DNA of 64,000 nucleotides from Fistularia commersonii (Eukaryota; Chordata; Actinopteri; Syngnathiformes; Fistulariidae): the NCBI GenBank assembly GCA_037954325.1, contig JBBMNZ010000026.1, positions 5,707,501-5,771,500 of the forward strand, written 5' to 3'. Each line of letters begins with the position of its first letter. Position 1 is the stretch's first letter. Shown in pieces: positions 24,997-35,800 of the stretch. The notes under the pieces were generated by a model that searched no databases, was not told the origin of the DNA, and saw only the letters and a list, made by a program, of their open reading frames with translations. Both the position numbers and the translations under genes were made by a program.

Positions 24997-27547
24997 CTAA
25001 CAATCAGTATCTTTAGGACCTGCGTATTGATCAGCGAGCAACAGTTCCGTCTGTTCTATAGCATCTTCCGAACCCCGTGACACAGAGTTATGAGATGAAG
25101 ATGAAGAAATTAAAGAAATTGGCATAAGCTCTGACTGGGCTGTTATTTCTTTCTGTACCAGAGAAAACTGAACAGTTGCCTCATCCAGCTGGGAATGAAC
25201 CACCTCCATCCACTTCTGGAGCTGCATGTTGAGTGTATCCACTCCTTGGTCCAACTTCTCCTGTCTGCTCTTCAGCTCCTCCAGCATGTGTTGCGTTTCA
25301 CTGGCTTCTTGGCGCCTCTTGCGTACTTCAGCTGGGACTCGCTGATGCATCATGTAACCTTCAAACTCTTCTGGACTGAGGTTAAGGGCAGGTCCGTCTA
25401 ACTTTTCAATGAAGGCCACAGCACAAGACTGAAACAAGAGAAATGCAATTATCATATTTTGTAGAAAATGTATGTCAAATGAGTAAATGAGCAACTTTGC
25501 AATAAACTCACCAAATTGGTGAAATAGTAGCCACTCTCTCCTGCCATCAAACTGTGGGGAAGCCCAAAACGAATCACATATTGCATGTTGGAGTGTAAGC
25601 GAGGTGGATTGGCCTTCAACACCACATACACCAGGCCGGAAAGGAAGTCATCAGCATTGGCAGGCTCACTGTTTGAGGTGGAAAGTGCCTCAAAGACGTG
25701 CTGGCTGCACTTCGACACGCAAGCGAGTTTGTCTTGAGGAGCTCTTTTAGCGTCCATTTCAATAATAGCTATTGAAAAAAAAACAACACACAAACAAGCA
25801 TAAAATTATCAAGGTGTGTTTTTTGGGGTAGTCTTCAGGGTTTGTTTTTGTCAGGCTCAACTTTTGAGACTGAATGAAAGTCAAAATGATTATAATACAA
25901 TGGTAAGTCAGAAAGTTTACTTTTCATAAGCATCAATACACCATGTCTCAAGTTTATGTCCATCAAAATAATACTATCAAATCATTCAACTTATTGAAGA
26001 ATGGTGGCTAATTGCATTAAGGCAATTCAAAATCACCTGTTATTGCAGGCAGAAATGGGTCGCCTGTGACTTCTATCTTCTTATCGGGAAAAGGTACACT
26101 TAGCATCTGTGGTGTAACCCAATTCAATGACCTGAAAAATAAAACAGCGTGAAAGTGGCGTTTTAGTTTGAGGTTTTAGTGTGACAGAAGTCAAGAAACA
26201 TAGTGTATAAACTGACCGTATCCTCTTCTGGAGAGCCAAGTCCTTCTGTTCATCATCACAGCTGTCATGGCAGAAAGCCCATTTGTGCAACCGTGTCATT
26301 ATTAGCTTCTCCACATGCTCCATCGTTTGAGTGACCTGAGCTTCGGAAAAATCTGAAGATGACAAAATACCGAAATGACAAAATTGGAAGTAATAAACAG
26401 AATGGAGGCTAAGCAGATGCAGAAATAAAAAAACTCTACTCACTGCTAAAATACTCTGCAAAAGACTGGTAGAAGTCTTGGACAAGGTCTGATTGCTTCT
26501 GCACAGGCAGATCCTATGGAGGTAAGGACATTACAGTCCAAGGATTTCAACATGCAATGTCTGTGGAAAGTGCAAGATTGGGGGGAGGAGATTTGGGGGG
26601 TGTCTTAGATTCAGAATATGATATTTACATGGTAAGCCTCCATTGTGTTGAGGAAAGCTGTACAGCGAGACTGCAGGCGCTGGGAGGAGGGGCTCCGAAG
26701 TATCTTTAGGAAACCAGTGAAGTCTCCCGGTTCAAGGCTCTGGAAGGCTTTCAACACACCTGTCTGGCCTTCAGGGTTTTCTAAACAGGATCAATAGGCT
26801 TTATTTTTAAATGGCAAGCTCTCATTTGACATAGGAAGGTTGTCCCCTTTTTGCTTTTCAGTGCCACTGTTCTGCCAGTAACTGCTCTTTCTTGATTATT
26901 CCAGTATACAGCGGAGTCTGACTGAAATGTAGTAAAACACCTGACGGTTGAAGACGGCACTGTATGTTAACCAATCTTATCTTATCTTGAAATCTAATGA
27001 TGGATCAATGACCTCATCCTTAGTAGAACCTGGATTGACTGTGATACTCTTTGCATTACTGATGGGTTCATGAATACAACATTTGTATTGATTACAGATG
27101 GTATAGAATTTCTTGGTTTCTGTATCACAGGAATTTCCACAATACTACCTTGTTTGGGAGGGGACGTGCTACCCCAAAAGAATCGCCTCATCGTGTTAAC
27201 GCGACGACTCTTTTCCATATTCTTCTTCTCTTCAAATTTTGAGAAGGTGGGAGGAGTTCCATCATTTTTTGGTCTATGAGATACCAAAACATCATGTTTT
27301 CAAACTCAAACCCTTTTTGAATGAATATAATTATAAAAAATCTTTAATAGCCTTGAAGGTGTGGCTCAGCATGAAGTGTTCTGGTTTACCTCGCATCTTG
27401 TTTTGGAGAACCTGCCGGGCGGGCTCTCTCTCTCCAGCACTTGGAGCAGAAGCCTTGCCATGCAGGATTTCCATAGTAGCCACAAGCATTCTTGCAGAGA
27501 AGCTCCTCCTGAGAAACTCTGATTCCCCTTTGCTTGTCAGTCCACAT
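24997..27547 (-). CDS. Rab5 GEF of the RABGEF1 (Rabex-5) family, A20 zinc finger plus VPS9 domain
   Basis: Eight coding exons, 27547-27390, 27273-27149, 26780-26629, 26513-26444, 26352-26217, 26131-26037, 25768-25512 and 25428-24997, join in frame to 474 residues (human RABGEF1 about 491). The A20-type zinc finger is CKNACGYYGNPAWQGFCSKC (C-x3-C-x11-C-x2-C) at residues about 17-36. Then come TFSKFEEKK, a helical bundle region (DFTGFLKILRSP, QDFYQSFAEYFS) and the VPS9 catalytic domain (WVTPQMLSVP, IEMDAKRAPQDKL, ADDFLSGLVYVVLKANPPRL, GYYFTNLSCAVAFIEKL). The C-terminus is a coiled coil ending in an acidic YAGPKD tail. The family activates Rab5 on early endosomes. The linker after the zinc finger is much shorter than in human. 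Probably a diverged teleost paralogue (rabgef1-like). Confidence 0.9.
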
Positions 27548-29530
27548 TGCAGAACTCTTATATGGTAGCACTAACTGTAAGACACAAGTTTCATATTTAA
27601 ACCAAGAAAACAACATTTAAGAAATTATTTTTTGAAATTTAAGACTGAAAAATCAGAGTTGAACCTGCTTCTGCTTGTAAGCACGTGGATTTCATTGGTG
27701 TTCAGAGTTCATTACAGTGAAGCTTCATGTCTGTAATCTTTAACTTCCTTATAGAGACATCAGACAATGCTGAAGCAGCACATTAAATAAACAGGATGAA
27801 CCATATGATTTTGCAGATGCTGCAAAGTTTTAAATGAACACCGGAGGACTCTTTCCACTTCTACTTGCTGATAAGCTTTTTTTTCTCTCCATCCAGTCAC
27901 TTAAGAGGATGCATGATTATATGTAGTGTTTTATGAGAAGAGAAACAGAAAGGAAGGTAATAATTGTCGAAAAACAGGCTGGTCAATTACTGACTTTTCA
28001 ATGTGACATGGGAATTCATGCATACACAACACTTACACCAGAATGTACAAAGATGTAAGCTGTACATAATCATAATCTAGTCTGTATTGGTTTTAATCCT
28101 TCATTCAATCCCATATATAGTAGTTTCCCTTTCTTTGTACTGTTCAGTCTTGTTAACTATTTGACACCTGTGTTGCTATTGGAACAAGAGAAATGTCATA
28201 TTTACTTCATCTTCCGCAAAGTCGTGTTTTGCTGTTTTCAAAGGGATAAAGGCCAGAGAAGCAAAGAAACAAACTGTAACTATACCTATTACATGAAAAA
28301 AAACAAGTGTGTAAGTATGAAAAAGTGAACTTTCCTGTATCTTTACACATGTTTTTAAAAAGTATTGATTTTAATACTGATCAAAATAACACCAACTTAT
28401 GGTTCAAAAAGTATGCAAAATGACTAGATGAAAGGAGAATAATACAGAAGCAGTTATCACATTAGAGATAAGCTTTTAAAAGACATGATTATCAAAAAAA
28501 TATTTAGTCATTAAAGGTACTTGAGTTTCGACCTCAACTTTACTTCCTTCATGATATGATCGATATTTCTGTGAGAGATTTATTAAGATAAGTACCAAAA
28601 GGTATTAAAAAATAAGGGAAGGATTCGCTTCGCCTTCTATTTGGTCATTATGGTAGGAATGACATATTTGGGAAATCCTGTTAACACTGGGAAATAGATG
28701 AATATGTCATCTGACAGGATTGCACGTATAAACATGTTGATCTGATAGGGAATCTTAAGAGGCCTTAATGTTGAAACGGGGGGGGGCGAAAGGTGGATTC
28801 CCTGTTTCCACCAATGCAAAAATGCTAAGCATGTAAATTGTTTGAACACGACACTGCTTGACATAGAGCAGTTTAAAGACAGATATTCTATTTGACTTCT
28901 TTTAATGCTTCCATTGTAATTCTAGCACTTAAAAGTTACAAAATTTGGACGACGTTTGAAAAATTATTACAGGAAAATTGGAAAATGATACAAAAATAAA
29001 CAAGTTTCTTGGCTTCGGAGTTCGGCTAACGAGATTAGCTATTAGCTGTCGGCTGACTGTCATCTGAGCAAGTTGGAAATAAGAACCTCAGGCTAACTTA
29101 GGTTAGCTAGCATCGAGTGGGGTGTAGCAGGCATAAAGATAAGACAGTCATACCAGCTAATTAGAACATGATAAAACACATTTAAAATAATAACCAAGCA
29201 GCTCATTATTGACTTTAAAACCAAATACATACGAGCTGTTCAGATAGATGACAGATTACACACCAACTCACCTGGAAGCTGGAAAGACCATTACATTAGC
29301 AGATAGTTTGCATTCTGGTTCCCCCCGACCTCATTCAAATCGAGTTGAATGACATGTGAGTTTGCGACGAAATAAATAGGAAATCGGTAGTTAAAAACAA
29401 ATTGCCAAATCGTCGTGAAGTACGTCAAGATAATGAGCGATGTTCGAGACGATGCAATCGGAAAGGTCGTTTCCACACAGCTTTGAAACGAGAGGGTTGA
29501 TAGCGCTACACCCGGCGTTCGAACAGATCC
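27548..29530 (-). promoter_or_regulatory. RABGEF1-like 5' UTR intron, noncoding exon and promoter region
   Basis: The first coding exon begins at a TTACAG acceptor (exon from 27574). A strong donor, TTCCAG followed by GTGAGT, at 29272 defines a noncoding exon extending upstream to about 29.5 kb. The 1.7-kb intron contains no coding sequence. Confidence 0.5.
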
Positions 29531-31290
29531 GCGATATACTTATAATTATTTTCACTTACAGAAACCACGCAGTCAAAAATTAGTCAAATACAAACGTCTA
29601 CCTTTCCGAGAGGGGGCGCGTAATGTAACCTATACGGTATTTATATTTTGAAGTTCCTTACCGGTAAATATTGGCGGCGCTGTTAGATAGTGGAGTTTGA
29701 CGCAGTGGAGTTTACGGAAAGTGGAGTTTACGCAGAAGGCGTAACCTTTTGAGCAATGTTGAGCTACAGTAGTTCTACATCTCCATCTTTTTTCCGCTTA
29801 TTTTTATGCTATGTGAGTTAACAAAATTTGATGACAAGTGTGCGATTTCTCCTCTTGAAATCATCAAAATTCTCAACGTCATCAGACCTGATCATCTCAA
29901 GCATCACTACCGAACCAGAACAAACAAAGTTTAGGAAGTAACATGAAGACCCATCACAACAAAGCAAAATATTTAGCTTTATGCATTTGTGGAAACTTAG
30001 ATGGCCATCCTTATCACGTCCAACCCTACAAAATATAACACGATCTGGCAAATAATAATAGAAAATAAAATAATAAAAATAATAGAAGACATCACCATTG
30101 ATTGATGTGTTTTCAGAAAACAGAACAGCACACACAATCTCTGCATTTAAGCAGGCTTGTAGTTGGGCACCGTAGATAGACAGAACACTGGTCATTACAG
30201 AAAATTGTGATCTTGACACCGCGGCTGAAATCATCTTTTAATATCCAGGAAATAGCTATATTAATGCCTGAACACATGACAACGATTGAGTACAAAAGTG
30301 AGGGACTTTTCAGAGGAAGGGCCAGTCTTGAGGATCACTAAAGAGGAACCCTGTTCAGACACAAGCAAGCACAGCTCGAGCCCTTGGGGATTTCACTTAT
30401 AACCCAACAACATGATGACCTACTTTTCTTTCACTGCGAAATATTTTGAATGAACAACAGTGTGCAGTGCTGAAAAGTCTCTTGCACTGTGCTTTTGTCC
30501 AAAGGATCAGTGTTCTAAATTCTAAAGCACTATTTACAGAATTTGTCTCTTCAAGTAGCAGAGGGCAGAGGTAGGAATCAAGTGAATGATTCTTCAAAAG
30601 GTAGTTCTTTTTTATTTGCCTTATGTCATTGCAGGATTGCCTGTGGAAGGGGACTTGCAGTTGGGAGAGTGAACAATGGGTTTAATGCCCTTGAGTGCTT
30701 CCTGTTGAGGATTATACATTCAATTTTTAGCAAAACAGCTTTTTTTCCAGATAGTTTCACATTTCATTTGTCTCGTAGGCAAATCTTGAAAGCACATGTT
30801 ATTCTCAGTGGATTTTCAGAGCAGGCTGTAAAAATGCTAAATTTAGCAGTGAATTGCCCAAAGTATGTTGATATGATCAGCTACTTTTTGCTGGCAGGGA
30901 CTGGTAAACCCCATTGTCCAACAAGGTCTGGACGCATTGATGCAACACATCATTCAAGTATAACTGAACAAAACCTTTTCTGTCTAAACCCATGAGAGAT
31001 AGAAGTTAAACATTTTCACTGCTGACACTTGTTTGTGTTACATTTTAAAAGCAGAGTCTCAAAAAAAGTGTTAAAAGTAATTTCTAGCCTCCCTTACAAA
31101 AGAAAAATTACCACAAAAATATAAACAATAATTTATTTTGAAGTTACGTTTTTTTCTGAGAATATTATGCTATTGAATCTTATCTAAAATTATCGGGCAA
31201 AGCATTTTTTTTCAGAGAGAAGTGTCAGGTAAAACCTATAATAAGAGCCAAAGTGAAATGAAGTGAGACCATCCATGTTGTCTGGTTCAG
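29531..31290. other. Intergenic DNA upstream of the RABGEF1-like gene
   Basis: Contains a short three-copy direct repeat at 29689-29734 and a TTACCGGTAA palindrome at 29658-29667. Otherwise AT-rich. Several open frames in 30.1-31.0 kb show no recognisable homology or splice context. Confidence 0.4.
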
Positions 31291-31294
31291 TGAC

Positions 31295-31432
31295 AGTGGT
31301 ATTGAGGAAAGACAGGAGGCAGAGGCTGGAGGCAGAAGAGATCAAAATGTTGAAGGTGAGAAGGTGTCTTCTGGGTTGAGGATGATGGATAGGAAGAGGA
31401 ATGAGTCCATCAGAGGGACGGCACATGCTAGA
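31295..31432 (+). mobile_element. RTE-like LINE ORF2 C-terminal fragment
   Basis: The plus-strand text from AAAGACAGGAGGCAGAGCTGG-type sequence through ATGGATAGGAAGAGGAATGA and GAGGGACGGCACATGCTAG parallels 63560-63692 closely. It encodes MDRKRNESIRGTAHARS, versus MDRVRNESFRGTAHVRC there. A short, degraded fragment. Confidence 0.75.
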
Positions 31433-31815
31433 TCGTGTGCCAATGACCTGGCTGATGTTCTCACCTTCATATTCAACCTCTCTCCAGCCAGAGCACCCCA
31501 CCCTTCAAGAACACAACCATCGTCCCCCTTCCCAAGAAGACCTCACACACCTGCCTGAATTATTGTAGGCCAGTTGTACTCACTCCAATTATTATGAAGT
31601 GTTCTGAGAAAATGGCTCTGGCCAAGATTAGCATACTGGTCGAACAGGTCCACCTCAGATGCCACAGCTGCCACCTTCCATCTCTTCCTCGCCCATCAAG
31701 AAAACAGACTCAATAAGAATGCTCTTTGTGGACTGCAGGTCCAACCTCAACATGGTCATCCCCCACAATCTCCAAACTCCACAAACAGGTTCCTAGACTT
31801 CCTGACTCGCAGATA
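31430..31815 (+). mobile_element. Degenerate non-LTR reverse transcriptase fragment (plus strand)
   Basis: Across frames it reads ADVLTFIFNLSPARA, then a broken RPVVLTPIIMKCSEK and a block around LFVDCRSNLNMVIP with LDFLTRR. These are hallmarks of fish LINE reverse transcriptases just before and at RT blocks 1-3. Several frame breaks and stops show it is dead. Confidence 0.65.
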
Positions 31816-31834
31816 ACAGAATGAGGAAATGATA

Positions 31835-32158
31835 TTAGTGAATGAGTGAGGTAGTGAAGTGGTACAAATGCACTTCCGGCCAGTCAGTTGTGTGCATGAT
31901 TGCATCCTCCACACTGATGTGCCCCCTGTATGCAAACTGCAGAGGTTCCAGGAAAGCAAATAGCCGTTCCTTCAGGTGCTGGAGTACAAGCCTTTCAAAT
32001 GACTTCATGACATCTGATGTTAGTGCCACCGGCCTGTAGTCGTTGAGGGCACTCGGACATCCTTTCTTAGGTGCTGAAACAATGCAAGTGGTCTTCCAGA
32101 GCTGAAGACTGCCCAGCACAAACCTTGAGGACCCTGGGGCTGAAGGTATCTGGCCCAC
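31835..32158 (-). mobile_element. Degenerate non-LTR reverse transcriptase fragment (minus strand)
   Basis: An open minus-strand stretch reads LQLWKTTCIVSAPKKGC, then ALNDYRPVALTSDVMKSFER and LEPLQFAYRGHISVEDAIMH. This is the classical N-terminal RT region of fish LINEs (L2/Rex-like). It is truncated at both ends and lies tail-to-tail with the plus-strand RT fragment. Confidence 0.8.
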
Positions 32159-32258
32159 TGGCTGGTGGTTAGGGGGGGGGCATGGTTGGGGAGAGGGTGG
32201 AGGGAGATGTGGCTGTGTCAGTATTCAGGGGGATGGGAGGGTTGGAGGTATACCAAGA

Positions 32259-32375
32259 CCCCCCCCCCAACACACACACACACACACACACATGCACACA
32301 CACACACAAACACATTCCACAGTATGAAAGTGAGCGATGATGTCACACTGGGAGGTTTGTGCGTGTGTGTGTGTG

Positions 32376-32449
<74 letters not shown>

Positions 32450-32462
32450 GGGGGGGGGGGGG
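32259..32462. repeat. Long imperfect palindrome of C-run/(CA)n and (GT)n/G-run
   Basis: The left arm is about ten C at 32259-32268, AA, then (CA)n to about 32309. The right arm is (GT)n at about 32358-32447, TT, then thirteen G at 32450-32462. The arms are reverse complements in pattern, separated by about 50 bp. It lies about 390 bp upstream of the cfap251 start codon. Confidence 0.9.
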
Positions 32463-32850
32463 CGTAAAGTCTCAAAGAGGGTTGACAGGGCCACCACAGC
32501 CCTTTATGACATCCTGATTCCTGTTAACTGCAGCGCTTTTAATTTGAAGGACGGCCCCGTATTTCCGGAACGGTAACCAGGCAACGAGACGCTTCGGAGG
32601 CAGACGCTCAGATATCGTGCCGTCATTTAATTTAAACATAACAGTTAAGCGTTTCTCTAGATGAAAAGGGACTTATTCTTTCACTCGTTTGACGTTTAAA
32701 TAACCAGATTTTAAAACAGCTGATGTCGAAGTTTTCTCTCTCGGATCTGCAATAATATAATATCCAAAAGAACCAGTTTATATTGATCTGTTTGGGGGAG
32801 AAAAAGTGACAGTAAGTTCCTGAAAGTTTTTTTTTTTTTTTTTTTAAAAC

Positions 32851-35800
32851 ATGTCAGACACAGAGGGGCAGAAGTCCTCAACAAGCCGCCAAGCGAAGGA
32901 GGAGCAGGCGACACCCGTCGGTGAGGATGAAGAGGATGGAGCTCCAGGGAGGAGGGAAGGCAATGAGGAAGGCAATGAGGAAGGAGTCAAGTTTAGGGAG
33001 GTTGAAACTGAAACTGACGAACCAAATGTCAAAATGGAGTCTCAAGTGTACACCGCCAACAAAGACACACTTTTCCCAAAGGTGACAAATCAAATTAGAA
33101 CACATGCACTGGTGAGTTTGTGTACAGTGTGAGCACTGGATGATAAGTAACTCCTTTTCATCACACTATATATCCAAAAAGTCTTGGGAAAAGAAGTGAC
33201 CATAATTATATACACTCGTATTCTTCTCATACAGTCACTCGACTGGTTGTTCGGGGTGAACACGGCTCAGCCCGTCTTCAGCCTCCAAGACCACGATAAA
33301 CTGGTGGTCCTCTATGTTGGTGCCCATATCGGGGTCATCTACAATCACACCTCAAATTCCCAGCATATTCTTCAGGTAATAAACAAAAACCAACATCACA
33401 ATTTTGTTGAGAAAACATGTATAATTTTAAGTGTTAATCTCTTAACAACCAACTGCATGTTGCCATCTCAGGGTCACCTCAGCCCCATCTCCTGTTTATG
33501 TGTCAGTGAAGACAGACGGTGGATTGCAACAGCAAACCAGGGCCCCAACAGCATCGTAATGATATGGGATTCCTACTCCGGGTAGCTCTCGATTTTTCTT
33601 TCATTTAATTTCAATATGTCAGATCGTGCGCTCGTTGTGAACCCCAAGTACGGCAACTTTCCAGTATCCCGGTGCACACGCTGTTCAATTCCCATCCGGA
33701 GGGTGGGGTCATTGCGATGGCATTTTCGAAGGATGCGAAGCACCTGGCTACCCTCAGCAGTGGAAACTTTCAGGTGAGTCGGATGTGGTTGGATCGGACC
33801 GTTTTCATAAAATACTCAAAATGATCCAAGCAGTAAAACTGATGTTTCTTGTCTTGATTGTGAGATCAAAACTACATTTATCTATTTCACTTTTTTCTCA
33901 GCGTGTGTGTATTTGGGATTGGACAAATGAAACTGAGACACCATTGTGGTCCACTGAAATCAGTCCTGAACATGGTTTCCATGTGGGTAAACTTTTTCTT
34001 TCTGTAAAACATCTCAATATCATATAAAAGCATCTGTGCAGTCAAGCATAAAAACATTTCATTGTTTTTCAGACTTACATCATTTTTAACCCAAATGATG
34101 GGACTCAACTGCTCACCAGCAGTGAAAACCAGGTGTTGCTTTACAGCATGGTAACTATTGCTCCTTGCTTTTCCAAAAATCCATGTTATATGGGTGTCTT
34201 GACTGCCATAATCAACTGTTTTTTCCTTTTTTAAGGCCCAGGGACATTTCGAATGCATCGCCATGAAGGTTAAGGCAAGTATGAATGTCAATCAATTCAA
34301 GACATTGTCAGAAATTCTTGTATATCATTATAGTGAGTCCTGATGTTTTACATTGCATACTATTCACAGTACTGTGATGCAGCCATCCCTGGATTTGATA
34401 GTATTCTACTTCGTCACTCTTCCTCCGAGTTCTGTAACATTGTCAAGATGGCTGGCGGCTCATTCAGACAGTCTGTGTTTCACTGGAAAGAGCGTCAGGT
34501 CCTTACAGCCACCTCAGCGGGCAGCATTGTGGTGTGGGAACTGATGGAGGACTTTGCGGCAAATCATAGCTTGACCAGAGACCGAATACAGATCATTTTT
34601 CTCCAGGAAAATCCAATAACTATCCTAACCCTAACTGACAGGTGATAAGAGCCAGATCCGACGACTATTTTTTTTTTCCCTGAAATCAGCTTTATCTAAT
34701 CATTCTTTTGTATGTGTGTCATTTCATCATAGCTGTATCGTAACCGGTGACACCCGAGGTCATATCAACTTCTACGATGAAAACTTCATGCTTTTTGCTT
34801 GGTTTGACAAATTGAATCTGGATGAAATAGTTTCTATTTCATTTTCCAAAGAATGCACGAAAGGTTATCTGGAAAACTGCACCGTTGAAGCCAAACCATT
34901 GATTATGCGGTGCGACAAAGACAGCACTGTTTTTAATTTTTTTTTTTTTTTAGAAATATGAATAACGAAGTAAATGTGTAATATCTATCCTCGCAGGAAC
35001 TTTGTTGTGTCCACAGTCAGCTCCACAATCGCACATGTGAACGTCCAGACAGGCACCCCTCAAGTCTTGTTATCAGACAAGTGTGTGCCCATACATGCCA
35101 TCGCATGCCATCCCACTCAGCCCGCAGTGGTTATGGGAAATCAGTGTGGTATTTTAAAAGTTTGGGATTATAACTGCAAACTCATTATTGGCCACAAAGT
35201 CTTTGACACAGAGAAACATATCGAATGTATAGCCTTTGACCCTAAAGGTAAGCCTGTCTGACGTCTGCGGTCAGACAATGTCTTTACGTCTATTAAATAG
35301 CCAGGAATGGTTTACAACTTTGCAATAAGTCTTTGAATTCTGCCTTGTAAAGAGTCAACTTTGGTTTCCGAATAGGATTGTACCTGGCTGTGGGCTTCGC
35401 CAGCGGAACTGTTCACGTACTGAATTCAAGCACATTGCAAAGTGATCCTGAGGAGCGTTTCCATTACACTGATGAATGCATCACTCACATAACCTTCTCT
35501 CCGGACTCAAAGTATCTCGCCACCGCAGTATGTTTGGCCTCTCTATGTTCCTGCAATATACTCGAAATAACCGGCTAAGACCTTGGAGGTGTGCAGATAG
35601 CTTCAAGTGATGGGAATAAACACCTGGTCTGAAGGTTCAGCAATATACAAAAATACCAAAGCAGTGAAATAACCAAATGTTGGGTATTAGTCATAATAAA
35701 CCTCATGATTAGTAATAATGAGGTAGCAGAGATAATGTAAAAATGTGATACGGTAGTATAGAGTTGAGAATGAATAGTAGACTGATCCACATCTTGACAT

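Noticed and set aside
27390..27440. A frameshift in a GA-repeat that hides the missing Rabex-5 MIU helix
   Set aside because: Shifting frame gives a vaguely similar ARQVLQNKM, but then the junction to the next exon falls out of frame. The frame as read joins cleanly.
30543..30995. 150-residue plus-strand open frame
   Set aside because: No recognisable domain, no splice context, in a repeat-containing intergenic region.
32165..32576. Several 80-100 residue open frames on both strands
   Set aside because: They are translations of GT/CA and G/C runs with no homology.
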